Of a stretch of 59,420 bases of DNA, positions 8,650-17,541 are shown in pieces. Position numbers and translations under genes: made by a program. This stretch comes from Planctomycetota bacterium. GTDB taxonomy: Bacteria > Planctomycetota > Planctomycetia > Pirellulales > Lacipirellulaceae. Each line of letters begins with the position of its first letter. The first letter of the stretch is position 1. The notes under the pieces were generated by a model. The model was not told where the DNA came from and did not search any database. It saw nothing but the letters and a program-made list of their open reading frames with translations. The stretch covers positions 1 to 59,420 of the forward strand of contig JAADGV010000010.1 in NCBI GenBank assembly GCA_013152205.1, read 5' to 3'.

Positions 8650-9636
8650 ATGAGTTTTATCCGCACAGTTTTAGGAGACATTCCTCCTCAGCAACTTGGG
8701 GTCTGTTATGCGCATGAGCACATCATCATCGACCCAAGCTATACGACCGAACGCTACCCTGACTTTTGCATCGACTCCGTTCAGAATGCGGTTTCGGAAC
8801 TGACGGATTTTTTTCGGGTAGGCGGACGCGCAATGATCGACTCGATGCCCTGCGACTGTGGTCGCAACGTACTTAAATTAGCGGAGATCAGTCAGTGCAC
8901 GGGAGTCCACATCGTCTGCCCTACGGGAATTCATCTCAAGAAATACTACCCAGAAGGCCACTGGAGTAGCCGACTTTCAGTCGAAAAACTAGCCGACCTC
9001 TTTATCGCAGACATTGAACAAGGCATCGACAAGTTCGACTACGGCGGTCCCGTCTGCGAACGCACCAAACATCGCGCCGGCGTCCTTAAAATTGCCAGCG
9101 GTCTAAATTACGTGAACGATTTTGAGAGGCGAATTTTTGAGGCGGCCGCTAAGGCCCATTTACAGACTGGAGCACCCATTCTGACACACACCGAGCAAGG
9201 AACGGCCGCCCTGCAACAGGTCGAGATTCTGCAGAAGCATGGCGTTCAACCACGACACGTCGTTCTTTCGCATACAGACCGAAAGGTCGACCTTAAATAT
9301 CATCAAAAAATTCTTGCTACCGGAGTAAATGTAGAGTACGATTCCGCCTTCCGCTGGAAAGCAGACCAGGGGAATCCCACTCTCGACCTGATCATGTCCA
9401 TCGCAAGCGAAGGCAGGCTTGGCCAAGTGATGCTTGGCATGGACGCTGCGCGGAGGAGCTACTGGAAAAGTTATGGTGGGCATCCTGGCCTGACCTATTT
9501 GCTGCAAGATTTCTCCGACACGCTACGGTCTGCTGGCTTACAAGAGTCCGACTTGGAGACGATCTTCCTTTCGAATCCTCGTCGCGTATATGCGTTTAGC
9601 AACCCATCCGAGTCACACACCTTACGAGAACTGTAA
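8650..9636 (+). CDS. phosphotriesterase-family metal hydrolase (probable lactonase or esterase)
   Basis: 328-residue amidohydrolase-superfamily enzyme. The binuclear metal site is complete: His22 and His24 (YAHEH), Lys147 in RAGVLKIASG (the position carbamylated in phosphotriesterases), His180 (LTHTEQG), His208 (LSHTD) and Asp265 (LGMDAARRSYW). Family members hydrolyse lactones or phosphate esters; true organophosphate activity is rare. It is the last gene of the plus arm of the GntR cluster, so a lactone or ester produced by the FAD enzyme is a reasonable substrate (inference). About 15-60 bases after the stop, ATTGCAAAGATT (9651-9662) and AATCTTGCAAG (9687-9697) form an imperfect inverted repeat that may end transcription. 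Confidence 0.92.
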   Translation: MSFIRTVLGDIPPQQLGVCYAHEHIIIDPSYTTERYPDFCIDSVQNAVSELTDFFRVGGRAMIDSMPCDCGRNVLKLAEISQCTGVHIVCPTGIHLKKYYPEGHWSSRLSVEKLADLFIADIEQGIDKFDYGGPVCERTKHRAGVLKIASGLNYVNDFERRIFEAAAKAHLQTGAPILTHTEQGTAALQQVEILQKHGVQPRHVVLSHTDRKVDLKYHQKILATGVNVEYDSAFRWKADQGNPTLDLIMSIASEGRLGQVMLGMDAARRSYWKSYGGHPGLTYLLQDFSDTLRSAGLQESDLETIFLSNPRRVYAFSNPSESHTLREL

Positions 9637-9837
9637 TCTGGTCGTCAACGATTGCAAAGATTCCCTGATAGGTAGTCAGAGACGCTAATCTTGCAAGTCG
9701 AGCATGCCAAACAACTTCTGAGATCATGATCACCACTTACCCCACAGCTTCTCCTTGCAAGAGTCTTCTGTTGTCAGCGATTGTCTTGACTATCGCAGCT
9801 CATACATCCTACACGAGTTGGACAGTTGGCTAACGCT

Positions 9838-12177
9838 TTATTCTTCCATTGCTTTGCGTACCTCGGCTGGGATTTTTATCCCTAATTGCTCGGCTCGTTT
9901 GATTCGTTGTCGGGCTTCCTCTTGCTTGCCTGACTGCCAAAGCAGGACCCCCAGATTGAAATTCAGTCGTGCTGAATCGGGATTTGCTTCGATGCCTTCG
10001 CGGTAGATTTGCTCTGCCTTCTCGATCTTACCTAACTGGGCAAGCACGCCTCCATAGTTTGCACACAGGCCGGGATGGCGAGGCTGAAGCTTGCGGCAGT
10101 GTTGAAAAGCAGCAATTGCAGCGTCGGTTTTGCCGAGCACTAACAAGGCATTAGCAAGTTGAAACTGTGCTTCAAAAAGCTGCGGATCAAGTCGCACCGA
10201 ATCGGCGAGCATGGCGACAGCGCGAGAGGGCTGACCGGCTTGCTGGTATGCCAAGCCCAATTGGTAACGCACCAGGGCCGACCGGGGTTGCAAGCGACGA
10301 GCGTGCTCAAGTGCCCCGATTGCCAACTGGCCTTTGCCATGGGCGTTGAGAGTCGCTCCTAACACAAACTGCGCACGCCAGTTGTCTGGATTTCTTGCAA
10401 TCAAGAAACAAGCCAATCGGACAGCCTCGACAAACTTGCCTTCTTGTGTGAGGGTCATCACTTGATAAGCGTCGGCCGTATATGACTGGGGAAACCGTTC
10501 AACAAATTCTTGCAACTCTGCCGTGGCCTCCTCACGGCGATTTTGTTGAAGATAAAAATCGATCAAATGCTGTCTTGGCTCGACCTTCTCGGGCCGTAAT
10601 TCTATGCCCCGTTCTAACTCATGCTCAGCCTCTTCGACTTTGCCCAGTCGAGCTAGAATTATTCCAAGATTGCTATGATAAAACCACAATTTTGGTGCGA
10701 TGCGCATTGCGGTTTCAAAATTTCCTTTCGCATTTTCCAGTTGTCCCGCTTGCATTTGGGCTAAGCCTAAGTCGGCATAGGCGGAATGCGATCGGGGGCG
10801 GAGAGCCAACGCTTGTTGGGCGTATTCGATTGCCTTGCTGGCGTCTCCCTGCTCCAAAGCCTGCCGACTGAGCAGCGATTGGCATTCCGGCAAATTGGGC
10901 GTGAGCGCTGCTAGCGCAGCAAGACGCTGAGAGGTTCGCTGTTGATGGCCACTTCGGTAAACAAACTCTGAAAAAAGGAGTCCCCCTGCGATGATCAGCA
11001 GGATGGCCAGTTTTCCCGCATGGACGAGTCCGGGCACAAATTTTCCGGCAAAAGCTGTAGGTGCGGAGCCCTCGATCAGCGTCTGTTGTGTTTTTTTCTC
11101 GCTGACCTTCCAAATGAAACCATCGAAGTAAAAGTGGAGGAACGAGGAGGTAACAAACAGTGCGACCAGCCATTGGTGCGCGTCTTGGCTGCCGCCGCGG
11201 AAGACATAGGCATTGGCGTCGACGGTGAAGTAGCGAATCGAACTGTAAGCAGCAATGGCTGCTAAGTAGATGCCGAGCATCGACCAGCGATCGCGAAACA
11301 GAAAACCTAAGGGGCCAAATCGGCTGCCCGCCTGACGGAACAGTCGCCGGTTGTAGATCCAGACGATCGCATCGTACTGGACGGCATGGTAGATTTCGAA
11401 CATGGCTAGGCCAATGAGCACGTTGGTCGATAATCGCCCAAGGTACCAATAGAACCAACCGGTGGTGACCGCGAGCAAGAGTTTTAGACCGCTGACAGGT
11501 TCACCGCGTTGCCAACGACGACCTAAAGAGACGAGGTACATTGCGAGTACGCAAAGCCCGATGCCGCCAACCACGATACGCACTCGAGTAAGCCATTCTG
11601 GCCCAAATAGCGGCAATCCCGATTGCCACATCGCATTGGTGATGCCAAAAACTCGAGCATCGCTAAACACCACGCCTGCCACAAAGATCGAGAGACAAAG
11701 CCAATAGTCGAGTTGCGCTGACCAACGATCGTTGATGCCGAGCCGCACATCGTAAATTCGCATGAAACCATAGGTTTGCATTAGCCCATGCCAAGTTCCC
11801 CAGCAGAGCAGTATTAGCTCGAGGCCGTGCATGTGACGCCAGGGCAAGCTTAGAGCTGAGGCTATATTTGCGGGGGGAGAAAACAGCAGGGCCATGCTAA
11901 AAATCATCAGCGGGACCAGCAGAAATCTGGCCCGGTAGCGGCGGAATAAGTCGTGATCGCCATAGGCCCGCATAAAACCAGGCAAATGATGCCCTAAAGT
12001 CGCGAATGCGATAACCGCAAGAGAAACTTCTTCTGGGGTGAAACGATGTCGCACGAGTGCGAGTACCACTGGCACGATTAGCAGCGGCGTAATGACAATG
12101 TACGCCATGTCCCACCAGCCAGAGACAATCCAGATTTGGCGTTGAGGTGGTGTGTCGTAGGTAGTGGTTGAGGACAC
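9838..12177 (-). CDS. multi-pass membrane protein with C-terminal TPR domain
   Basis: 779 residues starting with GTG (no clear ribosome binding site). About residues 20-410 contain roughly nine or ten hydrophobic segments (for example MAYIVITPLLIVPVVLALV and LLVPLMIFSMALLF) with conserved-looking His residues (GHHLPGFMRAYGDHD, WGTWHGLMQTYGFMRIYD, EIYHAVQYDAI). About residues 430-779 hold eight or more tetratricopeptide repeats (pattern A..Y.LG...AGQ...A), a protein-binding superhelix. I do not recognise the membrane domain; it could be an enzyme or a scaffold. It is convergent with the phosphotriesterase gene and about 280 bases downstream of glycerate kinase on the same strand. Confidence 0.82.
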   Translation of the reverse strand: MSSTTTYDTPPQRQIWIVSGWWDMAYIVITPLLIVPVVLALVRHRFTPEEVSLAVIAFATLGHHLPGFMRAYGDHDLFRRYRARFLLVPLMIFSMALLFSPPANIASALSLPWRHMHGLELILLCWGTWHGLMQTYGFMRIYDVRLGINDRWSAQLDYWLCLSIFVAGVVFSDARVFGITNAMWQSGLPLFGPEWLTRVRIVVGGIGLCVLAMYLVSLGRRWQRGEPVSGLKLLLAVTTGWFYWYLGRLSTNVLIGLAMFEIYHAVQYDAIVWIYNRRLFRQAGSRFGPLGFLFRDRWSMLGIYLAAIAAYSSIRYFTVDANAYVFRGGSQDAHQWLVALFVTSSFLHFYFDGFIWKVSEKKTQQTLIEGSAPTAFAGKFVPGLVHAGKLAILLIIAGGLLFSEFVYRSGHQQRTSQRLAALAALTPNLPECQSLLSRQALEQGDASKAIEYAQQALALRPRSHSAYADLGLAQMQAGQLENAKGNFETAMRIAPKLWFYHSNLGIILARLGKVEEAEHELERGIELRPEKVEPRQHLIDFYLQQNRREEATAELQEFVERFPQSYTADAYQVMTLTQEGKFVEAVRLACFLIARNPDNWRAQFVLGATLNAHGKGQLAIGALEHARRLQPRSALVRYQLGLAYQQAGQPSRAVAMLADSVRLDPQLFEAQFQLANALLVLGKTDAAIAAFQHCRKLQPRHPGLCANYGGVLAQLGKIEKAEQIYREGIEANPDSARLNFNLGVLLWQSGKQEEARQRIKRAEQLGIKIPAEVRKAMEE

Positions 12178-12270
12178 GCTAGCCTAGTTGTTTATGGCGT
12201 AGTCTGAGAAGTCACGGTGACTCTCAGGCATCGGGGTAGGGGGAAGCTGGTCGCAGGTGTTATAGACTGA

Positions 12271-12462
12271 CAGTAGTTCCAAGTTTGGCGTTTAGCTCGG
12301 TGATTAGAGTGTTTTGAGATCGTGACGTTAGGAGCAGTTAGCTGTTAGCAATTAGCTTTTCGTCCGATAAAACGTGGCCTACCAAAGCTAACCGCTAATC
12401 GCTTGGCTTTCACTTGCCGCAACTAAAGTTTTTCGAGAAAAATAGCAAACTTGGAACTACTG
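12271..12462. repeat. 192-bp fold-back element with 17-bp terminal inverted repeats
   Basis: CAGTAGTTCCAAGTTTG (12271-12287) is perfectly inverted at 12446-12462. Inside is a second, imperfect dyad made of repeated TTAGC-type words (around 12337-12360 and 12375-12400). No clear target-site duplication is seen. The right terminus contains the stop codon of the glycerate kinase gene. Fifteen bases of the same terminus recur at 59277-59291, so it belongs to a dispersed family. Confidence 0.75.
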
Positions 12463-13809
12463 ACTAACAGTTAGTACACGTAAATCGCAAACATTGGTGT
12501 GGGTTGGTCCTGTTATTAACAAGCCGCCCGATTGGGCGAAAAAATGGTAGGCATCGTTTCGGCGTAGGTAGTCGAGGGGATCGAGATTTAGATTTCTTGC
12601 AGCCGCGACGATTTGCTCGTCCACAAAAGCTCCTGCGGCATCGGTCGGGCCATCTTCTCCGTCGGTCCCGGCCGACAGGAGCGCCAAGCCTTGCCAGTCG
12701 TCGAGGCCGGCCAATGCTGCAAGCGTAAGCTGTTGGTTACGACCCCCGAGCCCTCGTTCCGACTCGGCGGCCAACTGGACGGTAGGTTCTCCGCCTGAGA
12801 TCAAACAATCAGGCCCTGGTTGGCCACGCATCGATTGGGCCATGTCGACCAATCGCTCGGCAACCTCTTCTGCTGTTGGTTCCGACTCACGAGCCGAGAT
12901 CATGGCATGGCTGTATCCGAGCTTCTCTGCCTCGATGCCAGCCGCGTCGACAGCCGTTGCATTGTTGGCGATCAGCAAGTTGGTGACTTGGGTGGTGATG
13001 CGGTTGCTAGTTTTATTTTTTGGGGCGGTTTGCAAGCGAAGCCAAGCAGCCGCCTCTTTTCCGGCGGGGCAATCCGTTAGTTGGAGATCGTCGAAGACCG
13101 CGAGGGCAAGATCGGGGGTTGGTTCGCGATCGACCGTTGGGCCTGAAGCGATGGTTTCTAGGTCGTCGCCCAAGACGTCCGAGAGAATCAGCGTGATCAG
13201 TCGGCCAGCGCGGCATGCTCTTGCAAGCCCTCCTCCTTTGACGGCGCTAAGTTCGCGTCGCACGGTGTTGAGTTGGTGGATGGTGCCACCACGGGCGGCA
13301 ATTTCGCGTGTGAGTGCGACCTTGGTAGCGAGCGATAAGCCGTCTGCTGGGGCGGGTAACAAAGCCGAGCCGCCGCCCGAGATTAAACACAGGCAGAGAT
13401 CGCGTGGGCCAAGCTCGCCAACGAGGCGAAGGATTTCTCGTGTTCCCTCAACGCCCGCAGTTGTCGGTTCGTTGACTCCGGCGGGGCGTGCTGCATGGAG
13501 CTGGACGGCACGTGTTGTCTGGACACAATTGGCGGGGACATTCACCCAGCCGCCGACTCGTTTGGATTGCAAAACCTCTTCGCCCAATGCGGTTTCTACC
13601 GCAGTGGTCATGCTGGCCCCTGCTTTTCCAGCGCCGACGATAACCAGACGATCAATGGATTGGAGATCAATGGCTTCATCGTCGATCACGAGCTTGTTTT
13701 CTGCGACAGAAACGAACTTGGGAATCAAATGCTCGGGCTGGACTGCCCTGAGGCCAGCAGCCCAGATCTGTTGGGCGTCTTCGCGAAGTTGTAGGCAAGT
13801 GCGTTGCAT
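12457..13809 (-). CDS. glycerate 2-kinase (MOFRL/DUF4147 family)
   Basis: 450 residues from the ATG at 13809, the usual family length. A longer frame to 14001 exists, but it would only add residues encoded by dispersed repeats (NSLARRASEG). The enzyme phosphorylates D-glycerate using ATP. Visible motifs are VIVGAGKAGASMTTAVE near residue 58, CLISGGGSALLPAPADGLSL near residue 145, LNTVRRELSAVKGGGLA, LSDVLGDDLETIASGPT, and the C-terminal MOFRL-type TDGEDGPTDAAGAFVD and LITGPTHTNVCDLRVL. No clear ribosome binding site. The last codons and stop lie in the terminus of the fold-back element at 12446-12462. Upstream is a repeat-rich gap and then the large secreted protein gene. Confidence 0.9.
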   Translation of the reverse strand: MQRTCLQLREDAQQIWAAGLRAVQPEHLIPKFVSVAENKLVIDDEAIDLQSIDRLVIVGAGKAGASMTTAVETALGEEVLQSKRVGGWVNVPANCVQTTRAVQLHAARPAGVNEPTTAGVEGTREILRLVGELGPRDLCLCLISGGGSALLPAPADGLSLATKVALTREIAARGGTIHQLNTVRRELSAVKGGGLARACRAGRLITLILSDVLGDDLETIASGPTVDREPTPDLALAVFDDLQLTDCPAGKEAAAWLRLQTAPKNKTSNRITTQVTNLLIANNATAVDAAGIEAEKLGYSHAMISARESEPTAEEVAERLVDMAQSMRGQPGPDCLISGGEPTVQLAAESERGLGGRNQQLTLAALAGLDDWQGLALLSAGTDGEDGPTDAAGAFVDEQIVAAARNLNLDPLDYLRRNDAYHFFAQSGGLLITGPTHTNVCDLRVLTVSQ

Positions 13810-13865
13810 GCGCGTAATCTGACAGTTACAGCGATCACTGACAAGCACGGTTTTAATGATGTGCA

Positions 13866-13888
13866 ACAGCCGGACCGCCACGCGGTCC
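13866..13888 (-). repeat. dispersed GGACCGC hairpin repeat, copy 1
   Basis: On the minus strand this reads GGACCGCGTGGCGGTCC followed by GGCTGT, a 7-bp perfect stem with a 3-base loop. The same 23 bases occur at 29390-29412 and 44983-45005. It lies between the start of glycerate kinase and the end of the upstream gene. Confidence 0.8.
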
Positions 13889-13971
13889 AAGGAAGGCAGC
13901 TTTTCATATGCTTCACACTGCTGGACAAGCCAGACAATGGCACCCGGCGAGCGAATTTTTTCGAGAACTCC

Positions 13972-13994
13972 CTCGCTAGCGCGTCGGGCTAGTG
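13972..13994. repeat. CTCGCTAGCGCG repeat (encodes SLARRASEG on the minus strand)
   Basis: The plus-strand sequence CTCGCTAGCGCGTCGGGC then TAGTG contains the dyad CTAGC/GCTAG. Translated on the minus strand in one frame it gives SLARRASEG, a string I recall from many short hypothetical planctomycete proteins, which suggests a dispersed DNA element rather than protein (inference). It provides the stop codon (TAG at 13978-13976) and the last residues SPTR of the gene at 13976-16705. Confidence 0.5.
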
Positions 13995-16705
13995 AATTCA
14001 CTACGCTGTGCAGCCTGGGCCGGTTGGCTCGTGTTTAATTTTGAAATGGTGCGAATAGCCAAATCGTCGACTTGGGCTTTCCCAAGGCCTGTTAGCGCAA
14101 TCGACACGGTGACGTCAACATCTGTCGGAGTTACTCGGATCAAACGGAATGGTTGCCAAGAAGGAGCCTGCGGAATGCGCAACGACATATCGACGCCCCC
14201 AAGCGAGTCGATAATCTGCAATCCGTCTACCGAGCCGATCAGTGGTTCGGGCACTCTGGCGACGCCTGTGATTTCGATAATTTCGCCGGCTCGAACACGG
14301 AGAGGGGGCGAGGTAATCCAGACCGGCGAAGCCGGGACTACGGGAGCGGGGATCGTGGTATCGGTGGAGCGGGCCTCAAGCTCTAAGCAATACGAACCGC
14401 TATGGGCGGCCTCGGGTGAAAGTCGAACGGTTGTCGCGATGCCTTTTATGGGAAGCTGTTTGTGCCGCCAGCCGCTTTGCAACAGCGTTTGCATATCCTC
14501 GAAATCGCCCCCCTGAAGCAAATTTTTCCCGACTGGAGCCCGGTTTAGATTCTTCTGGAATTGCACTTGGGCAGGGAGCGAGACAACTCCAAAGCTAGGC
14601 GAGGAAGTAAAAGGCGACAATTTTCCTGCCGTAGCTGATTGTGCGATTAAAAGCTGTTCGCATTGTTCGAGAAGCAGTTCCGCACGGTCGGCTTGTCGAT
14701 ATGCTAGGTCAAAAGTTTTGCTAGATCGCGAGCGGCCACAGTTTTGAATTTCGCCTTGGGCTTGCGCTAATAGCGAGGAGATCGGCTTCGAGCGATCGTT
14801 GATGGCGTTTGCCACGCGAGAAGTATCTTGTAGCCGCAAGGTTGCCAGTTCCTGACGAAGCTGCGTCGCTCGCGGTGCGATTCTACGCAGATAACGCGAG
14901 ACTTGCGAAAATGCCTGTGGGTCATCCGTCAATAAAACAAACGCATCGGTTGGAAACGATTCCAAGGAGATGCGGAGCCCCCCCGTCACCCGGCGTTTGC
15001 GAACCCGCTGGGCTCCTCCAAGGGTGATGAGATAGGCTTCAGCCGACTCGGAAACTCCTGGAACGATGAACGAAGTGGGAGTATTTCCGCGAGCCGATTG
15101 CAGCGATTGCATCGTGCTTGACCAATTGACCGGGATTAAAATGTGGGAGCGTTCGACTTGTAGTACGAGTGCCGTAAGCTGGGATTGCGAGCTTCGGGCC
15201 GCGGTTTGCAACTTTCCCGACGCGAGCCAAGGTTCAGCGAGTTGGAGCCGGAGATTGTTTAACTCCAGAGCTTTGGCTCGTAGCTGGGTTGCGTTGTCTT
15301 TGAGGGCCAGCGATGTTGCTGAACGAAAATAAAAGCCCCGGCTGCGAGCTGAAAATGTGGCCGAACTTAATGCAGCCAACTGCTGATACGAAACAACCGT
15401 GTTGTTTTCGTCATTCATTTTCATTGCTGTCATCTGCTGCGACAGTTGAGGGCTGTATTGCGTGTTGATCGACGTCCAAATTTCAGTACCTGGCCGTGCC
15501 AAACGCCGCCGCTGATTCAGCCAAGTGCTGTATTCGTGCAACGAAATCTTTGTGCCCAACATCCCTCGACCCAGTATCAGAGTATCTGAAACGCGACTAG
15601 CCTCGCGGGTGAAGAGTTGTGGTGTGATGAACGACGTTCGCGACGAAATCGAGTCGTATTGTTCGAGGAGACGTTGCCAGCGAGCCACGTGTTCTAGGTC
15701 GGTCGTCGTGAGTTGGCTACCAAGATCCCAGGCCACGATGCCCGCCAGTTCATCGGGAATTCCCGATTCGGTTAGTTGCTGAGGCGTCGGGGGAGGACAA
15801 ACGATAGATAGTTTAAGTTTTTGGGCCTCAGCTAGTTCTTGCGCTGAAGGCAAGCGGCTCATGCCGATGGTGTCGAATCCCAACTTCGCCAGGAGTTCAA
15901 ATGGTTCGCCTTGCCATTGGATAATCTGGGGCACACCCCGAAGTGTCGCGGAGTGTTTCGGCGGAATCGCAGCGGTGCGGATTGGGGTTTGCTGAGAGGC
16001 GTGAGCGTTTGTAGTAGAAGGACTTGGGATTTCGGTCGTTGATATAACGCCAAAAATTTCGATCCGATCAACTAAAACATCAGCAACCCCTGGACCGCCT
16101 GGCACTAAAAGAACAATTTGTGAAATGGTAGCGCCACGTTCGTCAATCGACCCGCCAAACTGTACGCGTGCTACCCGAGCAACTCGCGCAAGTAATTCAG
16201 GCACGTCTTCCAGTGTCAGTTGTTCCCAATCGCCGCCTTGGCCGATCGTTGCGCTGCGGACCAGCAATTCATAGGCTTGGCCCGTGGCAGTATTTCGTGT
16301 GCGTGGTAAAGTCACCAAGGCTGCTAGCTGTACTCCTGGGCGGTTGGAGAGTACCTGGGCAGCAATGCGAAACTCGCTAATGGCTGGAGCTTCTGGGATT
16401 TTGTAGGCCAGTTGCGATGAGTGGCCCGCCGGGCAGGCGAGTCGGAGCCTCTCTGCACCGGTTCCGCGTCTGTAGGTTTGCCGGTCGATGCCATGATGAA
16501 TGATTTGGGAGCCTGTCGTGCCCGGTAGCAGACGCAACGAGGTCGCAGCACCGTCCATGTTGTCTAATAACACAGGGGCTTGGGCAAAGGCTAGACACGG
16601 ATGCATTGTCAGCCAGATGAGAGCTGCAACTACTAACAGGCAGTCTGGCCGCGCTAGGCTAACAGGGCTATTTGCAATGCCGAAAAGTCGGCGAGGACGC
16701 TGCAT
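13976..16705 (-). CDS. large secreted protein of unknown function
   Basis: 909 residues with a signal peptide (LLVVAALIWLTMHPCLAFAQA, cleavage near residue 42). I do not recognise a named family. About residues 45-215 look like a beta-sandwich of carbohydrate-binding type (LLDNMDG.., then VDRIEIFGV). About residues 245-480 alternate helices and strands with FELLAKLGFDTIGMSRLPSAQELAEAQKLKLSIVCPPP, suggestive of a TIM-barrel hydrolase remnant. Near residues 730-890 GGDFEDMQTLLQSGW...HSGSYCLELEA...VDDLAIR reads as another carbohydrate-binding-like module. Clear catalytic residues are not visible. The C-terminal SPTR and the stop come from a dispersed repeat, so the original ending may have been altered. 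Confidence 0.75.
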   Translation of the reverse strand: MQRPRRLFGIANSPVSLARPDCLLVVAALIWLTMHPCLAFAQAPVLLDNMDGAATSLRLLPGTTGSQIIHHGIDRQTYRRGTGAERLRLACPAGHSSQLAYKIPEAPAISEFRIAAQVLSNRPGVQLAALVTLPRTRNTATGQAYELLVRSATIGQGGDWEQLTLEDVPELLARVARVARVQFGGSIDERGATISQIVLLVPGGPGVADVLVDRIEIFGVISTTEIPSPSTTNAHASQQTPIRTAAIPPKHSATLRGVPQIIQWQGEPFELLAKLGFDTIGMSRLPSAQELAEAQKLKLSIVCPPPTPQQLTESGIPDELAGIVAWDLGSQLTTTDLEHVARWQRLLEQYDSISSRTSFITPQLFTREASRVSDTLILGRGMLGTKISLHEYSTWLNQRRRLARPGTEIWTSINTQYSPQLSQQMTAMKMNDENNTVVSYQQLAALSSATFSARSRGFYFRSATSLALKDNATQLRAKALELNNLRLQLAEPWLASGKLQTAARSSQSQLTALVLQVERSHILIPVNWSSTMQSLQSARGNTPTSFIVPGVSESAEAYLITLGGAQRVRKRRVTGGLRISLESFPTDAFVLLTDDPQAFSQVSRYLRRIAPRATQLRQELATLRLQDTSRVANAINDRSKPISSLLAQAQGEIQNCGRSRSSKTFDLAYRQADRAELLLEQCEQLLIAQSATAGKLSPFTSSPSFGVVSLPAQVQFQKNLNRAPVGKNLLQGGDFEDMQTLLQSGWRHKQLPIKGIATTVRLSPEAAHSGSYCLELEARSTDTTIPAPVVPASPVWITSPPLRVRAGEIIEITGVARVPEPLIGSVDGLQIIDSLGGVDMSLRIPQAPSWQPFRLIRVTPTDVDVTVSIALTGLGKAQVDDLAIRTISKLNTSQPAQAAQRSEFTSPTR

Positions 16706-16974
16706 TCGATTTCAGTCGGCCAAGCCAACTTTGGATGCCTGACGGATTGCTAAGCCCACCGACGCAGTGCGTCGTCGGACAGAGCTTTGGTAGAGTGGTG
16801 GTACTGGGATGTTTGCAAAACTATTGATTTGCGTTGATTTAGGGCAACGTATCGATCTGAGGCTCTATATTGCCCTAAGTCACGCTTATATCAGCATTTC
16901 TGCGTGTCGGCCAGTTCAATCCGATGCGTTTGGGCAACGTTCACTTGTGTTAGAAAAATCTAACAAACAGCCCG
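16706..16974. other. intergenic region with inverted repeats
   Basis: Between two divergent genes; no coding region seen. It contains TTAGGGCAA (16839-16847) inverted at 16870-16878 with a 22-base loop, and GTTAGA/TCTAAC (16949-16964) just upstream of the promoter at 16975. Either could be a protein-binding site; function unknown. Confidence 0.45.
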
Positions 16975-17004
16975 TTGAAGCGAGTTAAGTCATTGCTGTA
17001 TAAT
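16975..17004 (+). promoter_or_regulatory. sigma70-type promoter for the coiled-coil/kinase pair
   Basis: TTGAAG (16975-16980), an 18-base spacer and a perfect TATAAT (16999-17004). Predicted start near 17011, giving a leader of about 90 bases before the ATG at 17099. Confidence 0.6.
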
Positions 17005-17098
17005 CACTTGCGTCTGGTTGACTGGGGAGGCTGTGAGTTCGGTACGCCGTCTGCTTTAAGCAGGTATCAACTAACACCGTTTCCTTGGAGATTACCTC

Positions 17099-17386
17099 AT
17101 GAGCACGACACCCGAATCATCCGTTTCTGTAACCGAGCAAATTCCGGCCGACCTTCAGAAGATGGCAGTGGCGTTGAGTACAATTCCAGATCAGTACGCA
17201 GTGCAAGTAGCACCTTTACTAGATGCTGTGATTGAGAGTACAAAACGCCGACGGAGAATTTTGAGTCTTGTGCAAGACGCGCTGAGCCAATTGCGACTCG
17301 ATATGAAATATCTGATGTTTGACTTGGAAGCAACGCGTCGAGAACGTGAGGAATACCGCTTAAAACTCGAAGAGTTCGAAAGTTGA
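17099..17386 (+). CDS. small coiled-coil protein, unknown function
   Basis: 95 residues with no signal peptide and no membrane segment. After a short acidic N-terminus, residues ~20-95 are almost entirely helical and highly charged (ESTKRRRRILSLVQDALSQLRLDMKYLMFDLEATRREREEYRLKLEEFE), with a heptad-like pattern suited to a coiled coil. GGAG lies about 9 bases before the ATG and a good promoter is at 16975-17004. It precedes the kinase gene by 155 bases on the same strand, so it may be a partner or substrate of the kinase (inference). I do not recognise the family. Confidence 0.82.
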   Translation: MSTTPESSVSVTEQIPADLQKMAVALSTIPDQYAVQVAPLLDAVIESTKRRRRILSLVQDALSQLRLDMKYLMFDLEATRREREEYRLKLEEFES

Positions 17387-17541
17387 ATAAGAACTGCTGG
17401 CTAGACCGAGATGATTTCGTTCTATGATTCGGTGGCAGTCGTAATGGATTTCGGGAACGTCGGCCAGAAGCCCGATGCGGTCCGAATAGGGATTTAGGAA
17501 CAGAAGGGCCCCATGTCGTAGTGCGTGGGCGATAGCACGGT

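Noticed and set aside
9726..9833. 35-codon frame resembling a signal peptide (KSLLLSAIVLTIAAHTS)
   Set aside because: No ribosome binding site and no mature part; it ends at the neighbouring gene. Could be a relic, but chance is likely.
12842..13822. 326-codon open frame on the plus strand
   Set aside because: It is entirely antisense to glycerate kinase, whose motifs are clear; the translation is Ser/Arg-rich and unlike any family.
13810..14001. N-terminal extension of glycerate kinase (64 residues)
   Set aside because: It is encoded by two dispersed repeats, and the family begins near the ATG at 13809.
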